Below, in pieces: positions 7,905-14,478 of a stretch of DNA of 15,122 nt (position 1 is the first letter of the stretch; each line of letters begins with the position of its first letter). Under the pieces are notes generated by a model. That model saw only the letters and a program-made list of their open reading frames with translations, did no database searches and had not been told where the DNA came from. Origin of the DNA: Methylocapsa sp. (lineage in GTDB: Bacteria; Pseudomonadota; Alphaproteobacteria; Rhizobiales; Beijerinckiaceae); assembly GCA_017353815.1 (NCBI GenBank), contig JAFMSB010000002.1, positions 1 to 15,122 on the forward strand, in the 5' to 3' direction. The position numbers were made by a program, and so were the translations under genes.

Positions 7905-8164
7905 GAAGTCCAATCGCGGCCTGCTGCTTCGTATGCTTTGGGGTGGGTTAGGCCAGCAATGACAAGCCGTGACGTCCGCAGGGCGGCTCGAAGCAGATCA
8001 TCGATTAATCCCGCGCGCTGGCTCTCGCCACCGCCGGATTGATATGTCTTTTAACGGCGTGGTTGAGTCCGCTGTCGCCGGACTGCATCGGCATGAATGC
8101 GAGCCGGCTTTCGACCACGGCTCTTTCGATCTTGCCCGACAGCTCGCAATGCTGCCGTCCGAGT

Positions 8165-8178
8165 CAACCGGCCGGTTG
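8165..8178. repeat. Perfect 14-bp palindrome just downstream of ftsK
   Basis: CAACCGGCCGGTTG reads identically on both strands and starts five bases past the ftsK stop. With no loop it is better suited to protein binding than to a terminator, and no T tract follows. It could also be the tip of a weak ftsK 3' structure. Confidence 0.5.
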
Positions 8179-8182
8179 CGAA

Positions 8183-10792
8183 TCACTCCCCGCTGGCAAG
8201 ATCGAAGGCGCCGCGGTCGATGCCGCCGCCGACGAGAATTGCGCGCTTGCCGGAATGGTTGGGCGCGCCCACAATGCCTTCCTCTTCCATCCGTTCGACG
8301 AGCGAAGCGGCCTTGTTGTAGCCGACCGAAAGCCGCCGCTGGATGTAGCTTGTCGAGCATTTTTTGTCGCGCAGGACGATCGCAACCGCGCGGTCGTAGA
8401 GATCGCCTGCTTCTTCGGCATCCATGCTGCCCGGCGCGGTTTCGGCCTCGTCGCCAACGTCCGCATCGCCATCCTCGGTGATGGCGTCGAGATATTCGGG
8501 CTGGCCCTGAGTCTTGAGATGGGCAACGATCTTTTCGACCTCATTGTCGGCGACAAAAGGGCCGTGGACGCGCGAGATGCGGCCGCCGCCCGCCATGTAC
8601 AGCATATCGCCTTGGCCCAAAAGCTGCTCGGCGCCTTGCTCGCCCAAGATCGTGCGGCTGTCGATTTTGGACGTCACCTGAAATGAAATTCTTGTCGGGA
8701 AATTGGCCTTGATGGTTCCCGTGATCACATCGACCGACGGCCGCTGCGTCGCCATGATCAGATGAATGCCCGCGGCGCGCGCCATCTGGGCAAGGCGCTG
8801 AATCGCGCCCTCGATGTCCTTGCCAGCAACCATCATTAGGTCGGCCATTTCATCGACGATCACGACGATGAAGGGCAGGAGAGAGAATTGCATCGCCTCC
8901 TGCTCGTAGACGGCCTCCCCGGTGTCCGGGTCGAAGCCCGTTTGAACGGTTCTTCTCAGCGTCTCGCCCTTGGCGGCCGCTTCCGCAACCCTTGCATTGA
9001 ACCCCTCAATGTTGCGCACGCCGAGCTTCGACATCCTCTTGTAGCGCTCTTCCATCTCGCGCACCGCCCACTTAAGCGCGATGACCGCCTTCTTCGGATC
9101 GGTGACGACCGGGGTCAGCAAATGCGGGATCCCGTCATAGACCGAAAGTTCAAGCATTTTCGGATCGACCATGATGAGCCGGCACTCCTGCGGTTTGAGC
9201 CGGTAGAGCAGCGAGAGGATCATGGTGTTGATGGCAACCGATTTGCCCGACCCCGTGGTGCCGGCGACGAGAAGATGGGGCATGCGCGAAAGATCAACTA
9301 TCACCGGCTCGCCGCCGATCGTCTTGCCGAGCGCGATCGGGAGGCGGTGTTTGGATTTTTCGAAGTCCTGGGAGGCGAGCAACTCGCGCAGATAGACGGT
9401 CTCGCGCTGCTGATTCGGCAGTTCGATGCCGATGACATTGCGCCCCTGCACGACGGCGACGCGGGCCGAAAGCGCCGACATCGAGCGCGCAATATCGTCG
9501 GCAAGGCCGATGACGCGGGAGGATTTGATGCCGGGCGCAGGCTCAAGCTCATAAAGGGCGACGACCGGGCCCGGGCGGACATTGATGATCTCGCCCTTGA
9601 CGCCGAAATCCTCGAGCACGCCTTCGAGGAGCCTGGCATTTTGATCGAGCGCGTCTTCGGAAATGCGGTTGACGGCTGCTTTGCGCGGCTCAGCGAGAAT
9701 GTGCAGCGGCGGAAAAACATAATCGTGACGCGAGAAGTGGTCGAGGAGCGAGGGCTGTGCTTCGCGCGACGCTCTCGCACCGGGTTTCAGAGCCGCGGCG
9801 GCTGCGGAAATCACCCGCCGGGGCGCGTAGGCAGCGGGGCTTTGACGCGCTTCCGCCTGCCCGGACTCTGCCCTGCGCGCAGCGGGCGGAGCATAGGCAC
9901 TCGCATCGAATGCCGGCTCTTCTGGCGCGGGCGGTCCCACCCAATGCAACGGCTCGGTGGCGAGGTCGAGAGGGCGCTCGAATCCACCCGCCTCGCGGGC
10001 AAAGCTGTGCGGCCATGGCAGGGCGGGCTTCCGCCTTCGCGCAAGAAACCGGGCGAGAGCCGCCTTCAGGCTAAGACCGGCATGGATGATCGCGCCAAGC
10101 AAAACGAGCGCAAAACCTGGCTCTCCTGCCTCATCGTCGCCGGAACCGGAGCCGAACGTCTCCGCGCCGCTGGCGTGTTCCTCTTCTTCATCCGGGAAAG
10201 GATAGTCCCTAAGGGAAACCGAGGCAGACAGGAAGAGAATGGCGCCGCCCGCAAGAATCGCCGCAAAGAGCAGCATTCCCGCGTCATGGCCTGCAAGAAG
10301 CCGCCGCGGCAGGAACAGGATGGCATCGCCGAGCGCCCCGCCAAGGCCCGATGGCAGGGGCCAGCGGCTCGTAACGGGTAAGAAGGACGCAAGGCCGGCT
10401 GAGCATAAGCCGCCGGCAAGCCAAAATCCCAGCCTGCCGCTTACGCGTTCGAGGTGCCTTTCCATCAAGAGCCGCCACCCCCAAAGGCCCGGCGGCAAAA
10501 GAAAGGCCGTCGAGGAAAGCCCAAGGAGCTGCATAACGAGGTCGGCCGCAATGGCTCCCGGCATTCCGAGAAGATTGCGAACCGGGCCCGGCGCGGCATG
10601 GTTGAGGCTTGGATCCTCGGCCGACCACGAAGCCAAGGCCAAAGCGAGTCCCGCCGATGCCCCAAGCAGAGTCACGCCGGCAATTTCGGCGCCCCGTCTC
10701 AATGCGAGCGCGCGCAAAGGCTCCGGTATCCAGTCGAAAGCCGCGGTGATCCTTGCCGGGCGCATAAAGCCCCGCCGCCGCGCCGGTGCCAT
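8183..10792 (-). CDS. ftsK: DNA translocase FtsK
   Basis: Septum-anchored, ATP-driven DNA pump that clears and aligns the chromosome terminus at division. About 869 aa. The N terminus has roughly four transmembrane helices (residues ~30-200), then a proline/alanine/arginine-rich linker (~200-350), then the alpha/beta motor. Walker A GTTGSGKS is encoded at 9262-9239 and Walker [12 protein letters not shown] around 8860-8835; [12 protein letters not shown] and LGQGDMLYM are also present. The C-terminal gamma winged helix, which reads polar KOPS sites, is [18 protein letters not shown]...MEEEGIVG. Start: ATG at 10792 has GGAGG ten bases upstream; a TTG at 10801 lies too close to that site, so I prefer the ATG. 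It is complete and core-genome in character. A CtrA-type box lies about 180 bases upstream, suggesting cell-cycle control. Confidence 0.97.
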   Translation of the reverse strand: MAPARRRGFMRPARITAAFDWIPEPLRALALRRGAEIAGVTLLGASAGLALALASWSAEDPSLNHAAPGPVRNLLGMPGAIAADLVMQLLGLSSTAFLLPPGLWGWRLLMERHLERVSGRLGFWLAGGLCSAGLASFLPVTSRWPLPSGLGGALGDAILFLPRRLLAGHDAGMLLFAAILAGGAILFLSASVSLRDYPFPDEEEEHASGAETFGSGSGDDEAGEPGFALVLLGAIIHAGLSLKAALARFLARRRKPALPWPHSFAREAGGFERPLDLATEPLHWVGPPAPEEPAFDASAYAPPAARRAESGQAEARQSPAAYAPRRVISAAAAALKPGARASREAQPSLLDHFSRHDYVFPPLHILAEPRKAAVNRISEDALDQNARLLEGVLEDFGVKGEIINVRPGPVVALYELEPAPGIKSSRVIGLADDIARSMSALSARVAVVQGRNVIGIELPNQQRETVYLRELLASQDFEKSKHRLPIALGKTIGGEPVIVDLSRMPHLLVAGTTGSGKSVAINTMILSLLYRLKPQECRLIMVDPKMLELSVYDGIPHLLTPVVTDPKKAVIALKWAVREMEERYKRMSKLGVRNIEGFNARVAEAAAKGETLRRTVQTGFDPDTGEAVYEQEAMQFSLLPFIVVIVDEMADLMMVAGKDIEGAIQRLAQMARAAGIHLIMATQRPSVDVITGTIKANFPTRISFQVTSKIDSRTILGEQGAEQLLGQGDMLYMAGGGRISRVHGPFVADNEVEKIVAHLKTQGQPEYLDAITEDGDADVGDEAETAPGSMDAEEAGDLYDRAVAIVLRDKKCSTSYIQRRLSVGYNKAASLVERMEEEGIVGAPNHSGKRAILVGGGIDRGAFDLASGE

Positions 10793-10966
10793 TTTGCTCA
10801 ATCCTCCTCTGGCAATTCAGCCGCGGAAACCCAGTCCTTTGAGAAGGGCAGTTTGCCCGGAAATGGCTCCCTTAATGAGAGTGCTCGCGTCGGGGTCTCT
10901 GCCTGCTGCTGCCTAGCTGCCAGCGGCGCGATGACCAAGCCAAGGACCGAGCCAATAGCTGGCGGC

Positions 10967-10987
10967 AGGTTAAAGCCCGCTTAACCT
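10967..10987. promoter_or_regulatory. CtrA-type box (TTAA-N7-TTAAC) in the ftsK upstream region
   Basis: AGGTTAA and TTAACCT form perfect seven-base inverted arms around AGCCCGC. The core is TTAA (10970-10973), seven bases, TTAAC (10981-10985), an exact match to the published consensus of the alphaproteobacterial cell-cycle regulator CtrA. I scanned the other TTAA tetramers in the window and found no second N7 pair. The site is symmetric, so it could act on ftsK (start 10792), on the rightward gene, or on both. Confidence 0.6.
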
Positions 10988-11187
10988 TGCATGCGGCGGA
11001 TGGCATACGGTAAATGAATCTCTCGTGTCCACGGGCTGACAGTTGCCGCTAAGCATGGGACGCGGCGTTAATCCTAAGCAAGAGTGCCCGATGGCGCGGA
11101 AGCGGCCCGGGATCCGGTGCGGTGCCCCATTTTAATGAGGGCACCCGCTGTGATTTCCCAAAGGCTTCTTATCTTCGCGAGGAAGCA

Positions 11188-11205
11188 ATGCAGGCATCTT
11201 ACTAA
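11188..11205 (+). CDS. Five-codon leader-like ORF with strong ribosome site
   Basis: GCGAGGAAGCA immediately precedes ATG CAG GCA TCT TAC TAA (peptide MQASY). It has by far the best Shine-Dalgarno in front of the DUF2189 gene, while the likely DUF2189 ATG, 13 bases after this stop, has none. That suggests translation reinitiation, but a real function for so short a peptide is speculative. Confidence 0.25.
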   Translation: MQASY

Positions 11206-11218
11206 CCAGCGGTCCCGA

Positions 11219-11977
11219 ATGACTTCCCCGGGCATAACTGTACGAAAGATCGGACCGGCGGATATCAAATACGCTTTGGCCAAAGGCGTTGGCGATTCGC
11301 TGGCGATGCCGTCGTTCCATGTTTTTCTGGCTCTGACTTACCCTATCGCCCTAATGTGGTTCACGGGCTACGCTTTGCCCTTGCTTTTTCCGCTCATGGC
11401 AGGATTCGCTCTGGTCGGCCCCTTTGCCGGGATCGGATTGTATGAGATGAGCCGGCGGCGGGAGCTTGGCCTCGATACCTCATGGGGAGAGGTATTCGAT
11501 GCGGTGCGCTCGCGATCGATCTCATCGATTCTGTTAATCGGCCTGTTGCTGCTGATTATATTTCTGTCTTGGTTGTTCGCGGCCCAATTACTTTATTTGG
11601 CAGTATTCGGAGCGGCGCCGCCCGAGTCGCTCCTGTCGCTTGTCACCGTTGTTTTCGGCACCGCGCAAGGCTGGAAGCTTATTGGATTGGGCACAGCAAC
11701 CGGTTTTGCCTTTGCCGTGGCGGCACTGAGCATTAGCGTTGTCTCATTTCCCTTGCTTTTCGATAGGGATGTCGGAGCCTTGGCGGCGGTTCAGACTTCC
11801 GTCAGGGCAGCCGTGGAGAATGTTTTCACCATGGCGTTATGGGGGCTGATCATCGCGGCCTCTCTGGCGGCTGGTTTTCTCACTTTTCTGGTCGGGCTCG
11901 CCGTCGCCGTGCCGGTCCTGGGGCATGCAAGCTGGCATCTTTACCGCCGGGCCGTCGTGCCCGCGGGCCCGGCCTGA
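11219..11977 (+). CDS. DUF2189 family integral membrane protein
   Basis: About 252 aa from the chosen ATG. The start ITVRKIGPADIKYALAKGVGDSL, followed by paired hydrophobic segments ending in PFAGIGLYEMSRRRELG, matches the conserved opening of DUF2189 proteins as I know them. About six transmembrane helices follow, including SSILLIGLLLLIIFLSWLF and a final segment ending VPVLGHASWHLYRR. Function is unknown in the family; it is an inner-membrane protein. The frame is open back to an ATG at 11084 (297 aa), but those 45 residues are basic, non-hydrophobic and not part of the known domain, so I favour 11219. The weakness of this choice is the lack of a ribosome site at 11219. It is divergent from ftsK and 246 bases before the UPF0104 gene. 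Confidence 0.85.
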   Translation: MTSPGITVRKIGPADIKYALAKGVGDSLAMPSFHVFLALTYPIALMWFTGYALPLLFPLMAGFALVGPFAGIGLYEMSRRRELGLDTSWGEVFDAVRSRSISSILLIGLLLLIIFLSWLFAAQLLYLAVFGAAPPESLLSLVTVVFGTAQGWKLIGLGTATGFAFAVAALSISVVSFPLLFDRDVGALAAVQTSVRAAVENVFTMALWGLIIAASLAAGFLTFLVGLAVAVPVLGHASWHLYRRAVVPAGPA

Positions 11978-12108
11978 TCTCCAGCCGGCAAAATCAACTT
12001 CCGTTCAAATTCGTGCCATCTGGGTTTTCATGATGCGGATAAGTATTTACTTCGTTAAACGGACCGGGCGGCTGCCGTGCAAGATCATCGCAGGCTGGCG
12101 AGTGATTT

Positions 12109-12183
12109 ATGCCCAAACTATTCCTTGCCATTGCCTCCCTCATTATGCAGGGATGCGGCGCGGATATTACGGCTCGGGCATAA
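12109..12183 (+). CDS. Possible 24-aa lipoprotein-like small ORF
   Basis: ATG to TAA encodes MPKLFLAIASLIMQGC followed by GADITARA: a lysine, a hydrophobic stretch and a Gly-Cys that looks like a short lipoprotein signal, with a nine-residue remainder (Cys onward). The lipobox is imperfect (Met at -3, Gln at -2). GGCGAG six bases before the ATG is a moderate ribosome site. It lies 40 bases upstream of the UPF0104 gene, same strand. It could equally be a chance frame. Confidence 0.3.
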   Translation: MPKLFLAIASLIMQGCGADITARA

Positions 12184-12223
12184 TTAGGACAGCAGCGGGA
12201 GGCCTTTTTCCGGGTCGGGGGCA

Positions 12224-13237
12224 ATGAAGCGCTTTTTCGATTTCTTCTGGCCGGTTTTTGGCTTTGCCGCGGTCGCCGTCTCCTTTTGGCTCCTCCACCG
12301 GGAATTTCGGGGCGAAGCCGTGGGGCCCGAGGTGTGGGAGCATTTCAAATCCATCCCGCTCAAAAACACTCTGCTGGCGGTCCTTTCCACGCTTGTCGCC
12401 TATGCGGCCCTGGCCTGGTATGACCGCATCGCGCTCCTTCATCTTGGTGTAAAGCATATTTCTTGGGTTTTCATTTCGCTGTGTTCATTTACGACCTACG
12501 CGCTTGCCCACAATATCGGCGCGACCGTTTTTTCGGGGGGAGTTGTACGCTACCGCGCCTATCATTCGAAAGGCTTGAGCGCGGCTCAGGTCGCGGTCCT
12601 GGTCACGGTCTGCTCGCTCACCTTTGCGCTCGGCACTGTTCTGCTTGGCGGCATCATCTCGGTCTTTGAGCCGCGGCAGCTTGGCCGTTTCCGCGGCATG
12701 TTGCCAGAGAAATTCCGCTTTCTCGGCGATCCAACGATGGCCAAGCTTGCCGGGATCGTGCTGCTTGCCGCGATCGCGATTTATGTGATGGGCTCGATCT
12801 TCCGGTTTAAGCCGCTGATCATAAAAGGGTTTAAGCTCGAATATCCGAGCCTCGGGGTTGTTGTCCGCCAGCTGTTGGCGGCCCCGCTCGAGCTTTTGGG
12901 AGCTGCCGGAATCATCTATTTCGCTTTGCCCGAGGCCGGCAACCCCGGCTATTTCGCCGTGCTCGCGGTGTTCATTTTTTCCTTCTCGGCGGCGCTATGG
13001 TCCAACGCGCCCGGCGGGCTTGGCGTTTTCGAGTGGTTTTTCATTACCGCCATGCCCGAGATGCCCCACACGCAAGTTCTCGCCGCGCTTCTGGCCTTTC
13101 GCGTCTCCTATCTTCTGGTCCCGCTTTTTCTCTCGATTTTCGTCGTCATCGCCTTCGAGCGAAACAGGCTGAACGAAGTGCTGCACCAGGACGGCAGCCA
13201 TCCCTCGGCCGGGATCAAGCCCGCTGCCAAAAGTTAG
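12224..13237 (+). CDS. UPF0104 / LPG-synthase transmembrane-domain protein (flippase-like)
   Basis: 337-aa inner-membrane protein with about eight hydrophobic segments. It resembles the N-terminal flippase domain of MprF-type lysylphosphatidylglycerol synthases (PF03706, also YbhN and AglD-like proteins). Characteristic segments are AHNIGATVFSGGVVRYRAY (about residues 95-113), where the conserved positively charged R-Y-R-x-Y follows the glycine pair, and SNAPGGLGVFEWFF (about 258-271), the family's PGGLGxxE signature. The C-terminal aminoacyl-tRNA-dependent transferase domain is absent. Likely role: moving or protecting a lipid or lipid-linked substrate; in a polysaccharide-rich neighbourhood a glycolipid is conceivable, but that is inference. 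ATG start at 12224 follows GGGGGC at short spacing. Confidence 0.85.
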   Translation: MKRFFDFFWPVFGFAAVAVSFWLLHREFRGEAVGPEVWEHFKSIPLKNTLLAVLSTLVAYAALAWYDRIALLHLGVKHISWVFISLCSFTTYALAHNIGATVFSGGVVRYRAYHSKGLSAAQVAVLVTVCSLTFALGTVLLGGIISVFEPRQLGRFRGMLPEKFRFLGDPTMAKLAGIVLLAAIAIYVMGSIFRFKPLIIKGFKLEYPSLGVVVRQLLAAPLELLGAAGIIYFALPEAGNPGYFAVLAVFIFSFSAALWSNAPGGLGVFEWFFITAMPEMPHTQVLAALLAFRVSYLLVPLFLSIFVVIAFERNRLNEVLHQDGSHPSAGIKPAAKS

Positions 13238-13540
13238 GCGCTGCAGCACCGCGCCCGTTGCCGCGCTGCAACAGTGGTGGATAATCTTGTCCCCCAGGCC
13301 CGGCCGCTTCTAGAGGCGCAGACGGAAGCGAATGCACGCCGTTCAATACTTCTCATGAATTAAGTGTGTCGTCCAATGAGTTTTGCAGCCAAGTAATCCA
13401 GGAAGATAATACTGAGGTCATATTCGCAGCTTTTGGAGGCACAGCCGCAAAATACATTGCCGTTTTTTCATCACATATTCCATGCAGGAAGGTTTGTGCT
13501 CAGCAGTTTGGGCGCAACTGGTCCATAGCATGGAGGATAA
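13238..13540. other. 303-base intergenic region, AT-rich in its right half
   Basis: After the UPF0104 stop come two weak stems, GGCGC/GCGCC (13237-13241/13251-13255) and GTTGC/GCAAC (13257-13261/13268-13272), without T tracts. Counted 60-base stretches at 13381-13440 and 13441-13500 are about 42-43% GC, against roughly 60% or more in surrounding genes. The right end carries the rlpA ribosome site GGAGG (13532-13536). A frame open from 13366 overlaps rlpA in another frame and is not credible. Confidence 0.5.
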
Positions 13541-13855
13541 GTGTTGAGGGTTATTATCACTGGAGCGATGATTTTGATGTCCTCGTGTCTTGCCGCGCAA
13601 GCCCAGAGCTGGAAAGGCAGGGCTTCTTATTATCGGGCACGGACCCAGATGACCTGCGCGCATCGCTCCCTGCCCTTCGGCACTCACGTTCGGGTTACGA
13701 ACCTCGCCAATAAACGCTCAGTTGTGCTTGTGGTCGACGACCGCGGGCCCTATATCCGCGGCCGTATAATTGACGTCTCGAAGATGGCGGCGGACATGCT
13801 CGGGTTTCGCCATGCCGGCCTAGCGCAGGTCGAGGTCTCCACCCTCGTGAACTAA
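13541..13855 (+). CDS. rlpA: RlpA-family double-psi beta-barrel protein, short form
   Basis: 104 aa with an N-terminal signal (about residues 1-21; SSC at 14-16 could be a lipobox, or cleavage may follow AQA). Then the RlpA domain: GRASYY, TCAHRSLPFGTHVRVTN, VVDDRGPYIRGRIIDVSKMAA. RlpA proteins are outer-membrane or septal lytic transglycosylases that act on denuded peptidoglycan strands. The His of AHRSLP and the Asp of DDRGP are kept, but the usual segment between the first strand and that His, which normally holds a Gly-Glu pair, is missing here. No SPOR domain. GTG start at 13541 with GGAGG four bases before it; a TTG at 13544 is an alternative with better spacing. The stop is 16 bases before the asnB remnant. 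Confidence 0.88.
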   Translation: MLRVIITGAMILMSSCLAAQAQSWKGRASYYRARTQMTCAHRSLPFGTHVRVTNLANKRSVVLVVDDRGPYIRGRIIDVSKMAADMLGFRHAGLAQVEVSTLVN

Positions 13856-13871
13856 TCCAAGGTCACTCCGC

Positions 13872-14436
13872 TTGCTGTTGGCGCCGGTCCTTGCGGAAGA
13901 GTTCACTGACAGTCTGCCCACAGCCTTGCGCGAGCGAATCCGCGCCGAGACCCGGGGCCGCACCGCGCTTTCGTCCATCAGCGTCATGGAGCAGCGTCTT
14001 TTCCTAGGCGAGCGGCTTCTGCGCGATAATGACGAGGCCAGCATGGCCGCCTCGCTGGAGCAGAGGGTTTGTCGATCAACTCCTCTTCGAAAGCGTGGAC
14101 CGGCTGCCCGATCTGGCCCGTTACCATCTGCTGCGGCGGAAGGCGATGCTGCGGCGCATCGGCTTGTGCGGCCTCGACCCGGCGCTGTTCGAACGGAAAA
14201 AGCGGCTTGGTGCTGCCTTTCGACCGATGGATCCGGCGCGGCCTCAAAGACGCCAAGAATAAGACCCTGCACGACCCGCAGGCCACCTCTCCGGCGGGCC
14301 TCAAACCGGTGGCGCTCGAGCCGCTCTGGCAGGCATTTCTCGACGTGGCGTCCAGCATTTATTGGTCGCGGGTCTGGGCTCTTTATGTCATTATATCTTT
14401 GTCCGCTGGTGCCACCGCACCCGCGTCTTCCGGTAA
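13872..14436 (+). pseudogene. Degenerate 3' fragment of asnB-like gene
   Basis: Matches the 3' third of the intact asnB gene (about 1292-1855). From 13890 to 14068 it aligns to 1310-1488 without gaps and with about 16 mismatches in 179 bases by my count (about 91%). Then: a five-base deletion (the GCCGC at 1489-1493 is missing), a two-base deletion near 14196-14200, and an eight-base insertion near 14387-14394. Each shifts the frame, so VLAEEFTDSLP, then VDQLLFESVDRLPDLARYH, then GKSGLVLPFDRWIRRGL, and finally FVRWCHRTRVFR are read in three different phases. There is no N-terminal glutaminase domain or ATP loop. It cannot make an active enzyme. Confidence 0.93.
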
Positions 14437-14478
14437 TCCGGCTGTCCCGCGCGGGCCAGGCGACGGCGCGCTCCCGGC

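Larger units (their letters stand above)
7680..8182. other. 503-base non-coding region between ftsK and the EPS operon
   Basis: No convincing protein gene. A 67-codon minus-strand frame (7879-7676) overlaps the GT2 start as ATGA but is arginine-rich, has no ribosome site and resembles nothing I recognise. The left half holds the TTGACA element, two stem-loops and the U8 hairpin. The right half (about 7905-8164) shows only a modest six-base inverted repeat (GAGCCG/CGGCTC, 8101-8106/8118-8123). The lolA gene, which often follows ftsK in Hyphomicrobiales, is absent. Confidence 0.6.
10793..11218. other. Divergent intergenic region between ftsK and the DUF2189 gene
   Basis: About 425 bases, probably carrying both promoters. 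It holds the ftsK ribosome site (GGAGG near 10803-10807), a CtrA-type box, a GAATC site (11016-11020; a GANTC sequence of the kind methylated by CcrM), a weak rightward promoter candidate TTGCCG-N18-GTTAAT (11043-11072) and a five-codon frame with a strong ribosome site (11188-11205). If the DUF2189 gene actually starts at 11084, its first 45 codons lie inside this stretch. Confidence 0.5.

Noticed and set aside
8039..8686. Long plus-strand frames opposite ftsK (also 8888-10381)
   Set aside because: Antisense shadows of a high-GC gene; the ftsK frame has all family motifs and a good ribosome site.
13264..13290. GGTGGATAA near 13275-13283, one mismatch from a DnaA box
   Set aside because: Single imperfect site without further boxes or an AT-rich unwinding element beside it; no support for an origin.
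13366..13713. 115-codon frame across the AT-rich region into rlpA
   Set aside because: It overlaps the rlpA domain in another phase, has no ribosome site and no family resemblance.
14446..14455. Palindrome CCCGCGCGGG between the asnB remnant and wecB
   Set aside because: Short, GC-only and without a T tract; such ten-mers are common in this DNA, so I do not call it a terminator.
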